Assembly (NCBI RefSeq): GCF_002218025.2
Contig: NZ_AP018682.1
Span: forward strand, 62,001-126,000
Length of the DNA: 64,000 nucleotides
DNA from: Vibrio casei
GTDB taxonomy: Bacteria > Pseudomonadota > Gammaproteobacteria > Enterobacterales > Vibrionaceae
Reading direction: 5' to 3'
Position 1 is the stretch's first letter. Each line of letters opens with the position of its first letter. Under the pieces are notes generated by a model that was not told the DNA's origin, ran no database searches, and worked only from the letters and a program-made list of their open reading frames with translations. Made by a program: the position numbers and the translations under genes. Positions 24,822 through 34,327 of this stretch are shown piece after piece.

Positions 24822-25399
24822 CCAACGGCGAAATTCTCAAATTAACCGATGAAGCGAAAACTTTGGCCAAGCGCTTTATTGAGACTGATGTGGTGGTTTT
24901 AGACTGTGAAACCACCGATTTCAATGGCCACGTAATTGAATTGGCACTCGTAAGCCTAAGAACGGGAAAGACGTTGTTCGACTCACGAATATTTTCAGAT
25001 GAACCCATATCTGAAGGCGCATTTAAAGTTCACGGACTATCTAATCAAGATTTAGTTGGCTGTCCTACAATATCGGAAGTTGCAGAAACACTCAGCAGAA
25101 TAATGAAAGGTAAACAGTGGACGGCTTACAACATTGAGTTTGACTACGAAGCTCTGCTGCGGTCGATGACAAAAGCGGAGGTGAAAGCCGAGAATATGCA
25201 ATGGCTAAAAAATAAAGCGCCTTACGTAATGTACAATCTAGCTGTCCCATATTTTGGCCCGAGTAATCGTCACGGCTCCACAGGGCTTCAAACATGCCTA
25301 AAAAAAGCAGGATTAGAAATGCGCTCAGGTAAAGCTCACAGTGCAATAGGGGATGCAATCGCAACACACGATATTATTCACTATATCTCCAACCACTAA
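24818..25399 (+). CDS. DnaQ-like DEDDh 3'-5' exonuclease
   Basis: This 193-residue exonuclease has ExoI VVLDCETTDF (D29, E31), ExoII YNIEFDYEALL and ExoIII HSAIGDAIAT (H and final D). All DEDDh catalytic residues are present. It is a stand-alone domain like those in phage and plasmid genomes, not the polymerase III proofreading subunit. Its start overlaps the upstream stop (ATGA). It may process DNA together with the DndC-like protein, but proximity is the only evidence. Confidence 0.88.
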   Translation: MTNGEILKLTDEAKTLAKRFIETDVVVLDCETTDFNGHVIELALVSLRTGKTLFDSRIFSDEPISEGAFKVHGLSNQDLVGCPTISEVAETLSRIMKGKQWTAYNIEFDYEALLRSMTKAEVKAENMQWLKNKAPYVMYNLAVPYFGPSNRHGSTGLQTCLKKAGLEMRSGKAHSAIGDAIATHDIIHYISNH

Positions 25400-25478
25400 G
25401 TACAACAGGGGTTGCAGGTTTTGAATCGCGATTAGAATATTTGTAATTGAAATTGCGAGCAAACCTAAAGGTAACCCC

Positions 25479-25604
25479 ATGAAGCAAAGAAAAATCTATA
25501 TCAATTACGATGGCAGCACATCAGAAAGCAAACCCCAAAAGACTGAGAATGAAAGTTACGAAGCCATTATTGCCAAACATGTAGCGATAAGTTCGCAATT
25601 ATGA
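25479..25604 (+). CDS. Very small unknown protein (41 aa)
   Basis: AAAGGTAACCCC precedes an ATG opening 41 codons (MKQRKIYINYDGSTSESKPQ). The good ribosome site and position just after the exonuclease gene support it, but the short length leaves doubt. Confidence 0.4.
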   Translation: MKQRKIYINYDGSTSESKPQKTENESYEAIIAKHVAISSQL

Positions 25605-25612
25605 ATAGTCGG

Positions 25613-25867
25613 CTATTTTTCAGCCCCGAATGCCGCATAAAAAGTTAACCCTCCAAACACAAAGAATGACCATAGCGTTCCGTAGCTCTGTAGTAATGGT
25701 TTATTTATTTCCAGTATCGCCAATAGCGCCACATGGCCAACCCAAGAAACAAACATAACTCCAACCATAGCTTTTCTTTTGCTGCCCAATCGCTTACGCA
25801 ATTTTCGGTAAAGAGGCATAAAAACATATCGAGCTGGCGGGTACCATCGATCCAAGTTTATCGCCAT
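25613..25867 (-). CDS. Small two-helix membrane protein
   Basis: This is an 84-residue protein with a basic N-half (YRKLRKRLGSKRKAMVG) and two hydrophobic segments (MFVSWVGHVALLAILEI, WSFFVFGGLTFYAAFG). GGGGGC lies upstream of the ATG. The family is unknown. Confidence 0.6.
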   Translation of the reverse strand: MAINLDRWYPPARYVFMPLYRKLRKRLGSKRKAMVGVMFVSWVGHVALLAILEINKPLLQSYGTLWSFFVFGGLTFYAAFGAEK

Positions 25868-25955
25868 TATTTAGAGCCCCCTTCAATTTAGAAATATTCT
25901 AAATCTATTGTTAAATTAGCAATGTGTATACATGTAAAAGCCATCGCACTCAAAG

Positions 25956-26582
25956 TCAAAGAACCTCACTTAAATCATATTCAAAGTTAAGTGCTGAAGT
26001 ATCTAAATTTGAGAACGTTAATCTCGCTCGCGTTCTAGCCGCATACAATGATGCCTCATGATGTCTTTGAACTTTATTGTCTGCTGAATAAAGAAATGTC
26101 TTTTGCTTTCTTTTCCTTGTGCCATCAGGAAAAAATTCTGTCCATGTAACAGCAATTTTTGGGTATATACGTCCACGGCTGCTTGCAAATGTATCCATTA
26201 CATTCACCTGGCAACCAAAATTCATTCGTTTAACAAATTGTGGATTCGTTTGGATGAATTTAGCCCTTATAGAACCATAATACTCACATAGAAAGCTTGT
26301 AACGAAACTTTGAGCCGACAACTTAGGACATGCGTAATGACGGGCTCCAAAGTACATTGTCTTCTCTTTATCTTCACTCCAAAGTGTCGGGATTTTTACG
26401 TTAAAAGAGCCCTTGCGTTTTGTATCGGGAGATACAAACATGCAGTCATAATTAATCTTTTTTGGCACAAGCTTTCCTCTAGGCTTTTTCTTTATGAAAC
26501 AACAACAGGCATTGCATGAGTTCGGTACTCCCAGAGTACCGCCCTTGCTTCTTCTATCGTAGAAACCGTGGCTACGAGCCAT
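25956..26582 (-). CDS. Unknown basic protein with cysteine motif
   Basis: The product is a 208-residue, Arg/Lys-rich protein. The N-terminal CNACCCFIKKKPRGK may bind metal. The C-terminal third (YPKIAVTWTEFFPDGTRKRK then ASLYAARTRARL) recalls an AP2/integrase-type DNA-binding sheet plus helix. I give that only weak weight. It is the last gene before the IS66 boundary at 26721; the 138 bases between hold no clear gene. Confidence 0.55.
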   Translation of the reverse strand: MARSHGFYDRRSKGGTLGVPNSCNACCCFIKKKPRGKLVPKKINYDCMFVSPDTKRKGSFNVKIPTLWSEDKEKTMYFGARHYACPKLSAQSFVTSFLCEYYGSIRAKFIQTNPQFVKRMNFGCQVNVMDTFASSRGRIYPKIAVTWTEFFPDGTRKRKQKTFLYSADNKVQRHHEASLYAARTRARLTFSNLDTSALNFEYDLSEVL

Positions 26583-26799
26583 GAATCAGATCCATCACTG
26601 TCAGGTAGTTGGTCTACGGAAACTTCAAAACCATGGTCACACTATAAGTCCAAACAATTGCAGCGCAACAAACTATACGGCTGAAATATAATCCATTTCA
26701 TGATGGGAACCTAGAAGATGGTGAGCTTACGGCAGCATAGCTCAACTTAACTCGCCAGCTCTGGTTTACTAAGTGCTTATCCAATATAAGGAAGGCACC

Positions 26800-27174
26800 A
26801 TGCAAAACCAGAAAAACCTGATTCAGGCCACTGCTGACTTTGAGCACTGGCGACAAACCCGCATTAATAAACATGCCAGTATCCCCGATGAACTACGCTG
26901 CTTAGCACTCAAGCTGCTTGAAGAATATCCGATCAGTCACGTGACCAAAGCACTACGGATCTGCACCACCCAGCTCAATGACTGGCGCAAGCAACTTCCC
27001 GTTAAGTCGTCCGCTCCTGATTTTGTTCCGTTACAGATAGAGCCTGATTTACTACCTAAATCAGACCTGAGCCTTCAGCTCACTCTTCCTAATTCAAGTC
27101 AGATCTGTATCAGCGGCCTTGTCTCTCCTGACTTATTGCGAGCTCTGATACAAGAAGCAGGAGAAGTAAAATGA
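26800..27174 (+). CDS. tnpA: IS66-alpha TnpA
   Basis: This is the IS66 accessory protein with a helix-turn-helix (HVTKALRICTTQLNDWRKQL), 124 residues, needed for transposition. The ATG at 26800 follows AAGGAAGGCACC. Its stop overlaps the tnpB start (ATGA). Confidence 0.88.
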   Translation: MQNQKNLIQATADFEHWRQTRINKHASIPDELRCLALKLLEEYPISHVTKALRICTTQLNDWRKQLPVKSSAPDFVPLQIEPDLLPKSDLSLQLTLPNSSQICISGLVSPDLLRALIQEAGEVK

Positions 27175-27497
27175 TCCACCTGACTGCTGAGAGTAAAATC
27201 CTGCTTGCGACTCAACCAGCCGATTTTCGCTGTGGTATTGATGGACTCGCCGCCCTGTGTCGTCATCAGCTAAAACAGTCGCCTCGTAGCGGAACCCTGT
27301 TTGTGTTTACCAACCGCCGTCAAACCATGCTTAGAGCATTATGTTATGACGGCTCTGGCTTCTGGTTAATCAATAAACGCCTGAGCAAAGGCCGCTTTCA
27401 AGATTGGCCCCGTCATCACCAAGATGGGGTGACCCCTGTCGCCGCGAAGCAGCTTAAAGCTCTGTTGGTGGGGCTGCCTGGCTGGCAAAAAGTATGA
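27171..27497 (+). CDS. tnpB: IS66-alpha TnpB
   Basis: This is the 108-residue IS66 Orf2-like protein. The family signature is the PADFRCGIDGLAALC start and GTLFVFTNRRQTMLRAL. It is translationally coupled to tnpA. No lesion is seen. Confidence 0.92.
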   Translation: MIHLTAESKILLATQPADFRCGIDGLAALCRHQLKQSPRSGTLFVFTNRRQTMLRALCYDGSGFWLINKRLSKGRFQDWPRHHQDGVTPVAAKQLKALLVGLPGWQKV

Positions 27498-27612
27498 CCG
27501 TACGCACACTATTCCCCCTTAAGTTATCGATCCTCACGATCATGTTGACCGATCCCACAATGCTGGAATAATTGAGCGCATCAGCACTGCAAGCCAGCCG
27601 ACAGGAACTTAA

Positions 27613-29211
27613 ATGGCGCAAGACTTTACCGATATTGACAGCGAAGAGCTGGACGGGCTTATCCAGCGAGTGCACGAGGCAAAGGAGCACGACTTAGCAC
27701 TGAGTGCGGAAGATTGCCACATCTTGTTGAAGGCATTAAAGACGCTGGCTGCCTTGCAAGAGCGTCTGTCTGATAACGATATCACCCTGCATAAATTGCG
27801 TAAGTTGGTTGGCATGGTCAAGTCATCAGAAACGATGGACACTCTACTCGGCCAGAAAAATAAGAAAAACAAAAACCGCGGTCAAAAACGTCCTAAGCCT
27901 AAAAATACCCAACCCAGCACACCACCAGTGAAACCGAAAGTCACTCAGCATAAACTGGACGATCTAAAGAAAGGCGATAGTTGCCCCGAGTGTCAAAAAG
28001 GCAAGTTATATAAATACGAGCCCGCTACGCTGTTGCGGATCACTGGGCAAAGTCCGTTCGTCCCAGAGCAACACGTTATGGAGCGGCTACGTTGCAATGC
28101 CTGTGGTCAGTACTTCACTGCCAAGTTACCTAATGACGTGATAAATGATGGAGAGCCAAGCCAGAAGTATGGTTACAGTGCCCGCAGCCTGATGGCTCTT
28201 CACAAGTTTTTTGCAGGTGCACCCTACTATCGTCAGGAGAGTACGCAAGCGCTGATGGGGATTAAACTGACCGCCTCAACCATCTTTGACCAAGTCGAGT
28301 TAGTCGCCAATAGCTTGCAACCCATTTATAACTTGTTAAGAGTGTTTGCCGCAAACGCAGAGCACTATTATTTAGATGACACGACCAACCGAATTTTAGA
28401 CAAAGTCCCGATAGAAAAGCCGCAGAGAAATGGAACAAAAACCCGAGAGCGCAGTGGTGTTTACAGCTCCGGTTTAGTCGCGGGCTTAAAAGAGGGTCGT
28501 ACTGTCGTGTTGTATCAGACCAATATCGGTCATGCCGGCGAGTTCATCGACGAGATTTTACATGACCGTGGCCGGACACTCGCGCCCCCGATATTGATGA
28601 GTGATGCCTTATCCAGCAACCGCCCATCGCTTGATTACGTGGTCGAACACAGTCTGTGCAACAGTCACGGACGACGGCAGTTTGCCGAAGTCCTTAATCA
28701 GTTTCCAGATGAAGTGGAGCAAGTACTACAGTGGTATGGTGAAATCTGGCGACACGATGATGAAGCCAGGGAGCTAGGACTTAACGCGGGGCAACGGTTA
28801 GCTTGGCATAAAAAGCTATCACTTCCGGTAATGGAGCAGATCCGAAACTGGGGTCAGGCCGAGCTGAACAGGGGAAATACAGAAGAAAACAGCGGGCTTG
28901 GTAAAGCAATTAATTATTTTACTAAGCATTATGAGGGGCTGACCGCCTTCTGCCGTCTCGAGGGAGCACAACTGGATAATAACCGAGCGGAGCAAGCACT
29001 CAAGCTAGTTGCTCGCAACCGAAAAAATGCCCTGTTCCATAAAACACAGGCTGGTGCGAGCATTGCGGATGTGATCATGGCGATGATAGCGACATCAGCC
29101 GAAGCGGGTATAAATGTGCTGGATTACTTTAATACGATACAGCGAATGGAAAGTGAAGTTAAGGCTAATCCACAACAGTTCTTGCCCTGGAATTATCAGT
29201 CCAATATCTAA
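27613..29211 (+). CDS. tnpC: IS66-alpha TnpC transposase
   Basis: This is a 532-residue IS66 transposase. It has an N-terminal leucine-zipper-like region, a zinc ribbon (CPECQKGK ... CNACGQ) and a DDE domain ending in LDNNRAEQALKLVARNRKN. CAGGAAC precedes the ATG. It appears intact. It differs from the copy at the right window edge by at least one residue (Asn versus Ser in NRGNTEE). Confidence 0.95.
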   Translation: MAQDFTDIDSEELDGLIQRVHEAKEHDLALSAEDCHILLKALKTLAALQERLSDNDITLHKLRKLVGMVKSSETMDTLLGQKNKKNKNRGQKRPKPKNTQPSTPPVKPKVTQHKLDDLKKGDSCPECQKGKLYKYEPATLLRITGQSPFVPEQHVMERLRCNACGQYFTAKLPNDVINDGEPSQKYGYSARSLMALHKFFAGAPYYRQESTQALMGIKLTASTIFDQVELVANSLQPIYNLLRVFAANAEHYYLDDTTNRILDKVPIEKPQRNGTKTRERSGVYSSGLVAGLKEGRTVVLYQTNIGHAGEFIDEILHDRGRTLAPPILMSDALSSNRPSLDYVVEHSLCNSHGRRQFAEVLNQFPDEVEQVLQWYGEIWRHDDEARELGLNAGQRLAWHKKLSLPVMEQIRNWGQAELNRGNTEENSGLGKAINYFTKHYEGLTAFCRLEGAQLDNNRAEQALKLVARNRKNALFHKTQAGASIADVIMAMIATSAEAGINVLDYFNTIQRMESEVKANPQQFLPWNYQSNI

Positions 29212-29283
29212 TCAAAACAGGCTCTGGCTTTCGGCCAGAGCCGCTTCTTAATACCTATGTACACTATCTTCTCGTAAGCTCAC

Positions 29284-29861
29284 GTTGCTTCGCGCATGCT
29301 CGGCGCAAGTTCATGGAGGCGAAAAAGCTTCAAGGCAAAGGCAAGTCAGGTAAAGCGGATAAAGCGTTGGCCAAAATCCAGAAGCTTTATGGAATAGAAT
29401 CACGCTTAAAAGGTGCCAGTGCCGAAAAACGGAAAGCAGAGCGCCAAGAGCATGCTAAGCCGATACTGGATGAGCTTTATGAATGGATGACAACTCAGAA
29501 AGTGCTTGAGTCTAGCCCGCTGGGTAAAGCAATAAAATACACGCTCGGTCAGTGGCCGAAGCTCACCCGCTATATCGATGACGGTCACTTATCGATAGAC
29601 AACAACCGAGCTGAACGCGCAATAAAACCGCTGGTTATTGGGAGAAAGAACTGGCTCTTCTCGACCAATCCCAATGGAGCTGAAGCGAGCGCGATGCTTT
29701 ACAGTATCGTCGAGACAGCGAAAGCCAACGGCCTTATCGTTTACGACTACATGGTCAAGTGCATGCAGGAGTTAGCGAAAGCGGAACCTGATATCGATGC
29801 ACTCCTGCCTTGGAACTTCAAACACTAACAATATCGCCCCGTGGGTTCATGGCGCGGATAC
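29284..29861 (+). pseudogene. tnpC: 3' fragment of an IS66-beta element
   Basis: From GCFAHARRKFMEAKKL to the terminal repeat at 29861, this matches the distal third of the complete IS66-beta tnpC at 54003-55535. The last 171 codons (29313-29828) are open. The 5' part of the gene and tnpA/tnpB are missing. The break point is exactly the end of IS66-alpha. The following 243 bases (29862-30104) show no clear gene. Confidence 0.92.
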
Positions 29862-30104
29862 GTTGGCTAGTCTATACTGTACCGGTTAAGATCAGATTTG
29901 ACAGTTCAGTACGCTGCGAATTCTAAATCGAATTGCCCCATCAACAGGCTAACCACCCTGGTTAGGATAGCTCTATATCTCTTATTCAAAGCTTTGGTCT
30001 TTATCTTTCATTGTCACCCTGTCATAAATTAAATGTCATTTACACTGAATCTGAGGGGAGAGTTGAAATATAGTTATATAATAGGTCGATTATAGATATA
30101 AAAA

Positions 30105-31115
30105 TCAAACTTTATTATTAGCTTGGCGGGAAATTGAATCCCTAATAATTAAACAACCTTCAGTACTGACTTTCTGCGCACTTTGATATTCTTCAAGTAG
30201 TATGAGTATGCCTTTTTGAATCATCTTTTCGAGAGGGACACTGACAGATGTTAAGCTTGGCGTTAAAAATGCACCCATTTTACTGTTATCAAATCCTGCT
30301 ATGGATATATCCTTCGGCAGGTGATAACCCAACTCCATAAAAGCTTTCATTGCCCCTAATGCCATATCATCATTACCCGCTAATACTGCGGTAAAATCTA
30401 CACCGCTTTTTACTAATTTCTTTGCGGCAAGATAACCGCTCTCTGGTGTCCATTTTGCAGCAACAATCCGCTCTTGATTAACCTCAATACCATGTTTTTT
30501 CAATGTATCTTTATAAGCACACAAACGCTGTATACCGGTTGATGAATCAGAGAGCCCTCGAATAAAAGCAATATTTTCATGCCCTTGTTTAAGAATATAT
30601 TCCACCATCAAGGAGGCATTCGAATAATGATCAGTTGTTATACAGTGTTGAGGATCAGACGATAGGTTACGGTTAAGAACAACAATAGGCGTTAAAGTTG
30701 AATCAATGATTGCTTTTAGATCTTTCTCTGTGAGATATTTAGGATAAACAATAATTCCGGCACACTTCATATCGAGTAAAAAGTTAATCGCATTCTTTTC
30801 ATCTTCAGCGCTGTGCTTTCCATCCGCCATTACAAGCTGACGTCCATGCTGCTCACTAAATGATGCCGCGTGATAAACCAGAGAAGAAAAATAAGGACCA
30901 TCATACAAAGCGTTGGTGATCACAAAACCAATAAAGTTAGTTTTTTTAGTGGCAAGCTGTTGAGCTAAGAGATTAGGCCGATAGCCAGTTTCTTCTATGG
31001 CTTTAAAAACTTTAGCTGTCACTTCTGGACGAACAATATTTTTGCCATTAAGCACTCTTGAAACAGTTGCCTTGGAGACCCCTGCTTTTTGAGCCACATC
31101 GAACATAGTTACCAT
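30105..31115 (-). CDS. ascG: LacI-family repressor, AscG-like
   Basis: This is a repressor of beta-glucoside genes, about 336 residues. The LacI HTH is at the N-terminus (MFDVAQKAGVSKATVSRVLN), followed by a periplasmic-binding-like effector domain. It resembles E. coli AscG throughout. I prefer the ATG at 31115 (MVTMFDVAQ, GGAT upstream); an ATG four codons earlier (31127) is possible. It is the last gene of the bglF-ascB-ascG run, behind a hairpin. Two TGNRACCGGTTTCA palindromes upstream of bglF are its likely operators. Confidence 0.88.
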   Translation of the reverse strand: MVTMFDVAQKAGVSKATVSRVLNGKNIVRPEVTAKVFKAIEETGYRPNLLAQQLATKKTNFIGFVITNALYDGPYFSSLVYHAASFSEQHGRQLVMADGKHSAEDEKNAINFLLDMKCAGIIVYPKYLTEKDLKAIIDSTLTPIVVLNRNLSSDPQHCITTDHYSNASLMVEYILKQGHENIAFIRGLSDSSTGIQRLCAYKDTLKKHGIEVNQERIVAAKWTPESGYLAAKKLVKSGVDFTAVLAGNDDMALGAMKAFMELGYHLPKDISIAGFDNSKMGAFLTPSLTSVSVPLEKMIQKGILILLEEYQSAQKVSTEGCLIIRDSISRQANNKV

Positions 31116-31140
31116 GTTATAATCCATTTGACCAAAAATA

Positions 31141-31168
31141 AATTAGCCGGCATAGGGACCGGCTAATT
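31141..31168 (-). terminator. Terminator or attenuator between ascB and ascG
   Basis: Stem AATTAGCCGG / CCGGCTAATT, read on the minus strand, is followed by TATTTTTGG. It would reduce read-through from ascB into the repressor gene. Confidence 0.7.
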
Positions 31169-31176
31169 GGGTCATA

Positions 31177-32625
<1,449 letters not shown>

Positions 32626-32628
32626 TTA

Positions 32629-32715
32629 TTACGACATTTGGATTACAGGTTGGCCCATTACAATTGATGGCCGAATAGGTTCGAAATCTAATTTAAATTC
32701 ATCACTGTTCAATAC
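32629..32715 (-). pseudogene. bglF: Detached 3' end of the PTS gene
   Basis: This stretch encodes the frame VLNSDEFKLDFEPIRPSIVM and ends at TAA 32629. It continues the PTS protein that breaks off after TTPFIVF on the other side of the IS. Removing the IS and one AATAC copy restores one frame. Confidence 0.8.
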
Positions 32716-32749
32716 GGTGTTTGTCAAACTAGTTGTCGCGATCACTACG

Positions 32750-33799
32750 TTATGCACTCTCAGCCTTGACACTATTTTGTTCAGGGTTTAAGTACACTTC
32801 TTTTGGTAAATCCCAATTACGGATATTACCGCTCCAGCGCTCAGGGTGAGCATCTTTAGCACCTTGATAAACTTCTTTTCTATTAGCCAATATGTCACCC
32901 GCTAATCCTGAATGCCTTTGATGTGGGCTGACGTATTTGATGCCACTATGTTTGTGGTTAAAATTATACCAGTGGCTAAATTTCAACACCCAACTACGCG
33001 CCTCATCAATTGTTGAAAACCCTTTATACGGATAGTCAGGGCGATATTTACACGTTTTAAATATCGACTCAGCATAAGCATTATCATTGCTCACCCTAGG
33101 ACGATTAAAAGACGACACGACACCTAAACTATAAAGTGTTTCAAGCATTGATGAGCCTTTCATTGGGCTTCCATTATCCGAATGCAGTACCAGAGGATTA
33201 TCTTTAACTCCTTCTTTTAAATGAGCTTTCTTAATTAATATTGATGCATTTTCTGCTGATTCGTCATCATGAATTTCCCATCCAACAATCTTTCGACTAA
33301 ATATATCGAGTATCAAATATAAATAAAAATGCAGCCCTTTAGCGGGGCCTGGTAACCAAGTAATATCCCAACACCACACTTGGTTTGGCCCTGTAGCACA
33401 GTGTGTCGTCGGTACTTTTCTCTCTTTTATCTGACTACGTCCGCGAGCGTTTTGCTGTTTTTCTTCATGAAGAACACGATAATATGTTGATTCAGAAGCA
33501 AGATAAATACCCTCATCTGCTAATGTAGGGACGATTTGGCTTGGTGGTAAGCTCTTAAAATCATCGCTATTAACGATGGCTAATATGTTATCTCTCTCTG
33601 CTTTTGATAGCTTATTTTTTGGCTCAGGGCGCTGAGATATTGGTCTACCATCTGTTTTTATGTTCCCGTCAACAGTCCAACGTTGATACGTCCGGACACT
33701 GATCCCAAGTTCACGGCAAGCTTTAAACTTTGGCGCACCAGAACTCACAGCTTCATTAACTAGTTTAACTGCTTGAATGCGAGCTGAGTCGAGGATCAT
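32750..33799 (-). CDS. IS3-beta transposase OrfB (DDE)
   Basis: This is a 349-residue integrase-core transposase. An N-terminal HTH (SVRTYQRWTVDG) is followed by the DDE core with WCWDITWLPG, LHSDNGSPMKG and NAYAESIFKTCKY. Its ATG overlaps the OrfA stop (ATGA). Confidence 0.93.
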   Translation of the reverse strand: MILDSARIQAVKLVNEAVSSGAPKFKACRELGISVRTYQRWTVDGNIKTDGRPISQRPEPKNKLSKAERDNILAIVNSDDFKSLPPSQIVPTLADEGIYLASESTYYRVLHEEKQQNARGRSQIKERKVPTTHCATGPNQVWCWDITWLPGPAKGLHFYLYLILDIFSRKIVGWEIHDDESAENASILIKKAHLKEGVKDNPLVLHSDNGSPMKGSSMLETLYSLGVVSSFNRPRVSNDNAYAESIFKTCKYRPDYPYKGFSTIDEARSWVLKFSHWYNFNHKHSGIKYVSPHQRHSGLAGDILANRKEVYQGAKDAHPERWSGNIRNWDLPKEVYLNPEQNSVKAESA

Positions 33800-34293
33800 T
33801 CGTCCTCGGCTTCCCCCCAGATCGCATTTGCTTTTTTTCTTAACACCAATAGTGCTGCGGTTTCAGCGAGTGCCTTATCTTTTCGACGTAGCTCCTTTTC
33901 TAATTGATTGATCTGTTTTTTATCTTTCTTTGTTTCGGTGGAGAAGGCTTTTTCTTGCTCTTTAACGTTAGCGTTTGCATCTATACACGCATTTCGCCAA
34001 GCCGATACTTGTTCCACATAAAGACCTTTGCCTCGGCAATATTCCGCTAACTCAGCTTGATTTAAAGAGGCTGTTTCCAACACGACTGAGAATTTATTTG
34101 CTGATGACCACTGCTCAGCATTCTTTCCATCACCTGGCACTAAATGCCCCTTATCAATTGCTTGTTTTCGCCAATTATACAAGGTTGATTCACCAATCCC
34201 CATCTCGATTGATAATTGGGCTATTGCTATATTATTTGGAGGCATCATCTTCTGAAGAGCCGACTCTTTGCTTTGCGCTGAATAATGTTTCAT
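33796..34293 (-). CDS. IS3-beta OrfA
   Basis: This is a 165-residue helix-turn-helix protein (IGESTLYNWRKQAIDKG) with a C-terminal coiled coil (KKDKKQINQLEKELRRKDKA). It is the DNA-binding partner of OrfB and is translationally coupled to it. Confidence 0.9.
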   Translation of the reverse strand: MKHYSAQSKESALQKMMPPNNIAIAQLSIEMGIGESTLYNWRKQAIDKGHLVPGDGKNAEQWSSANKFSVVLETASLNQAELAEYCRGKGLYVEQVSAWRNACIDANANVKEQEKAFSTETKKDKKQINQLEKELRRKDKALAETAALLVLRKKANAIWGEAEDE

Positions 34294-34327
34294 TGTTACT
34301 CCACGCCCTCTGTTTAATGGTTGAATA

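Larger units (their letters stand above)
26721..29283 (+). mobile_element. IS66-family element, type alpha, copy 1
   Basis: The element is 2563 bp with terminal repeats GTGAGCTTACGGCAGCATAG and, inverted, GTGAGCTTACGAGAAGATAG. It carries tnpA, tnpB and tnpC. The left flank (AGAAGATG) and right flank (GTTGCTTC) do not match, so there is no 8-bp target duplication. It abuts the cut end of an IS66-beta tnpC at 29284. A second copy in inverse orientation begins at 62516. Confidence 0.92.

Noticed and set aside
26720..29284. 8-bp target duplication for IS66-alpha copy 1
   Set aside because: The left flank AGAAGATG and right flank GTTGCTTC differ; there is no duplication.
29885..30005. Minus-strand frame (LNKRYRAILTRVVSLLMGQF) that might be a transposase tail
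   Set aside because: No motif of a specific transposase family could be recognised in these 30 or so residues.
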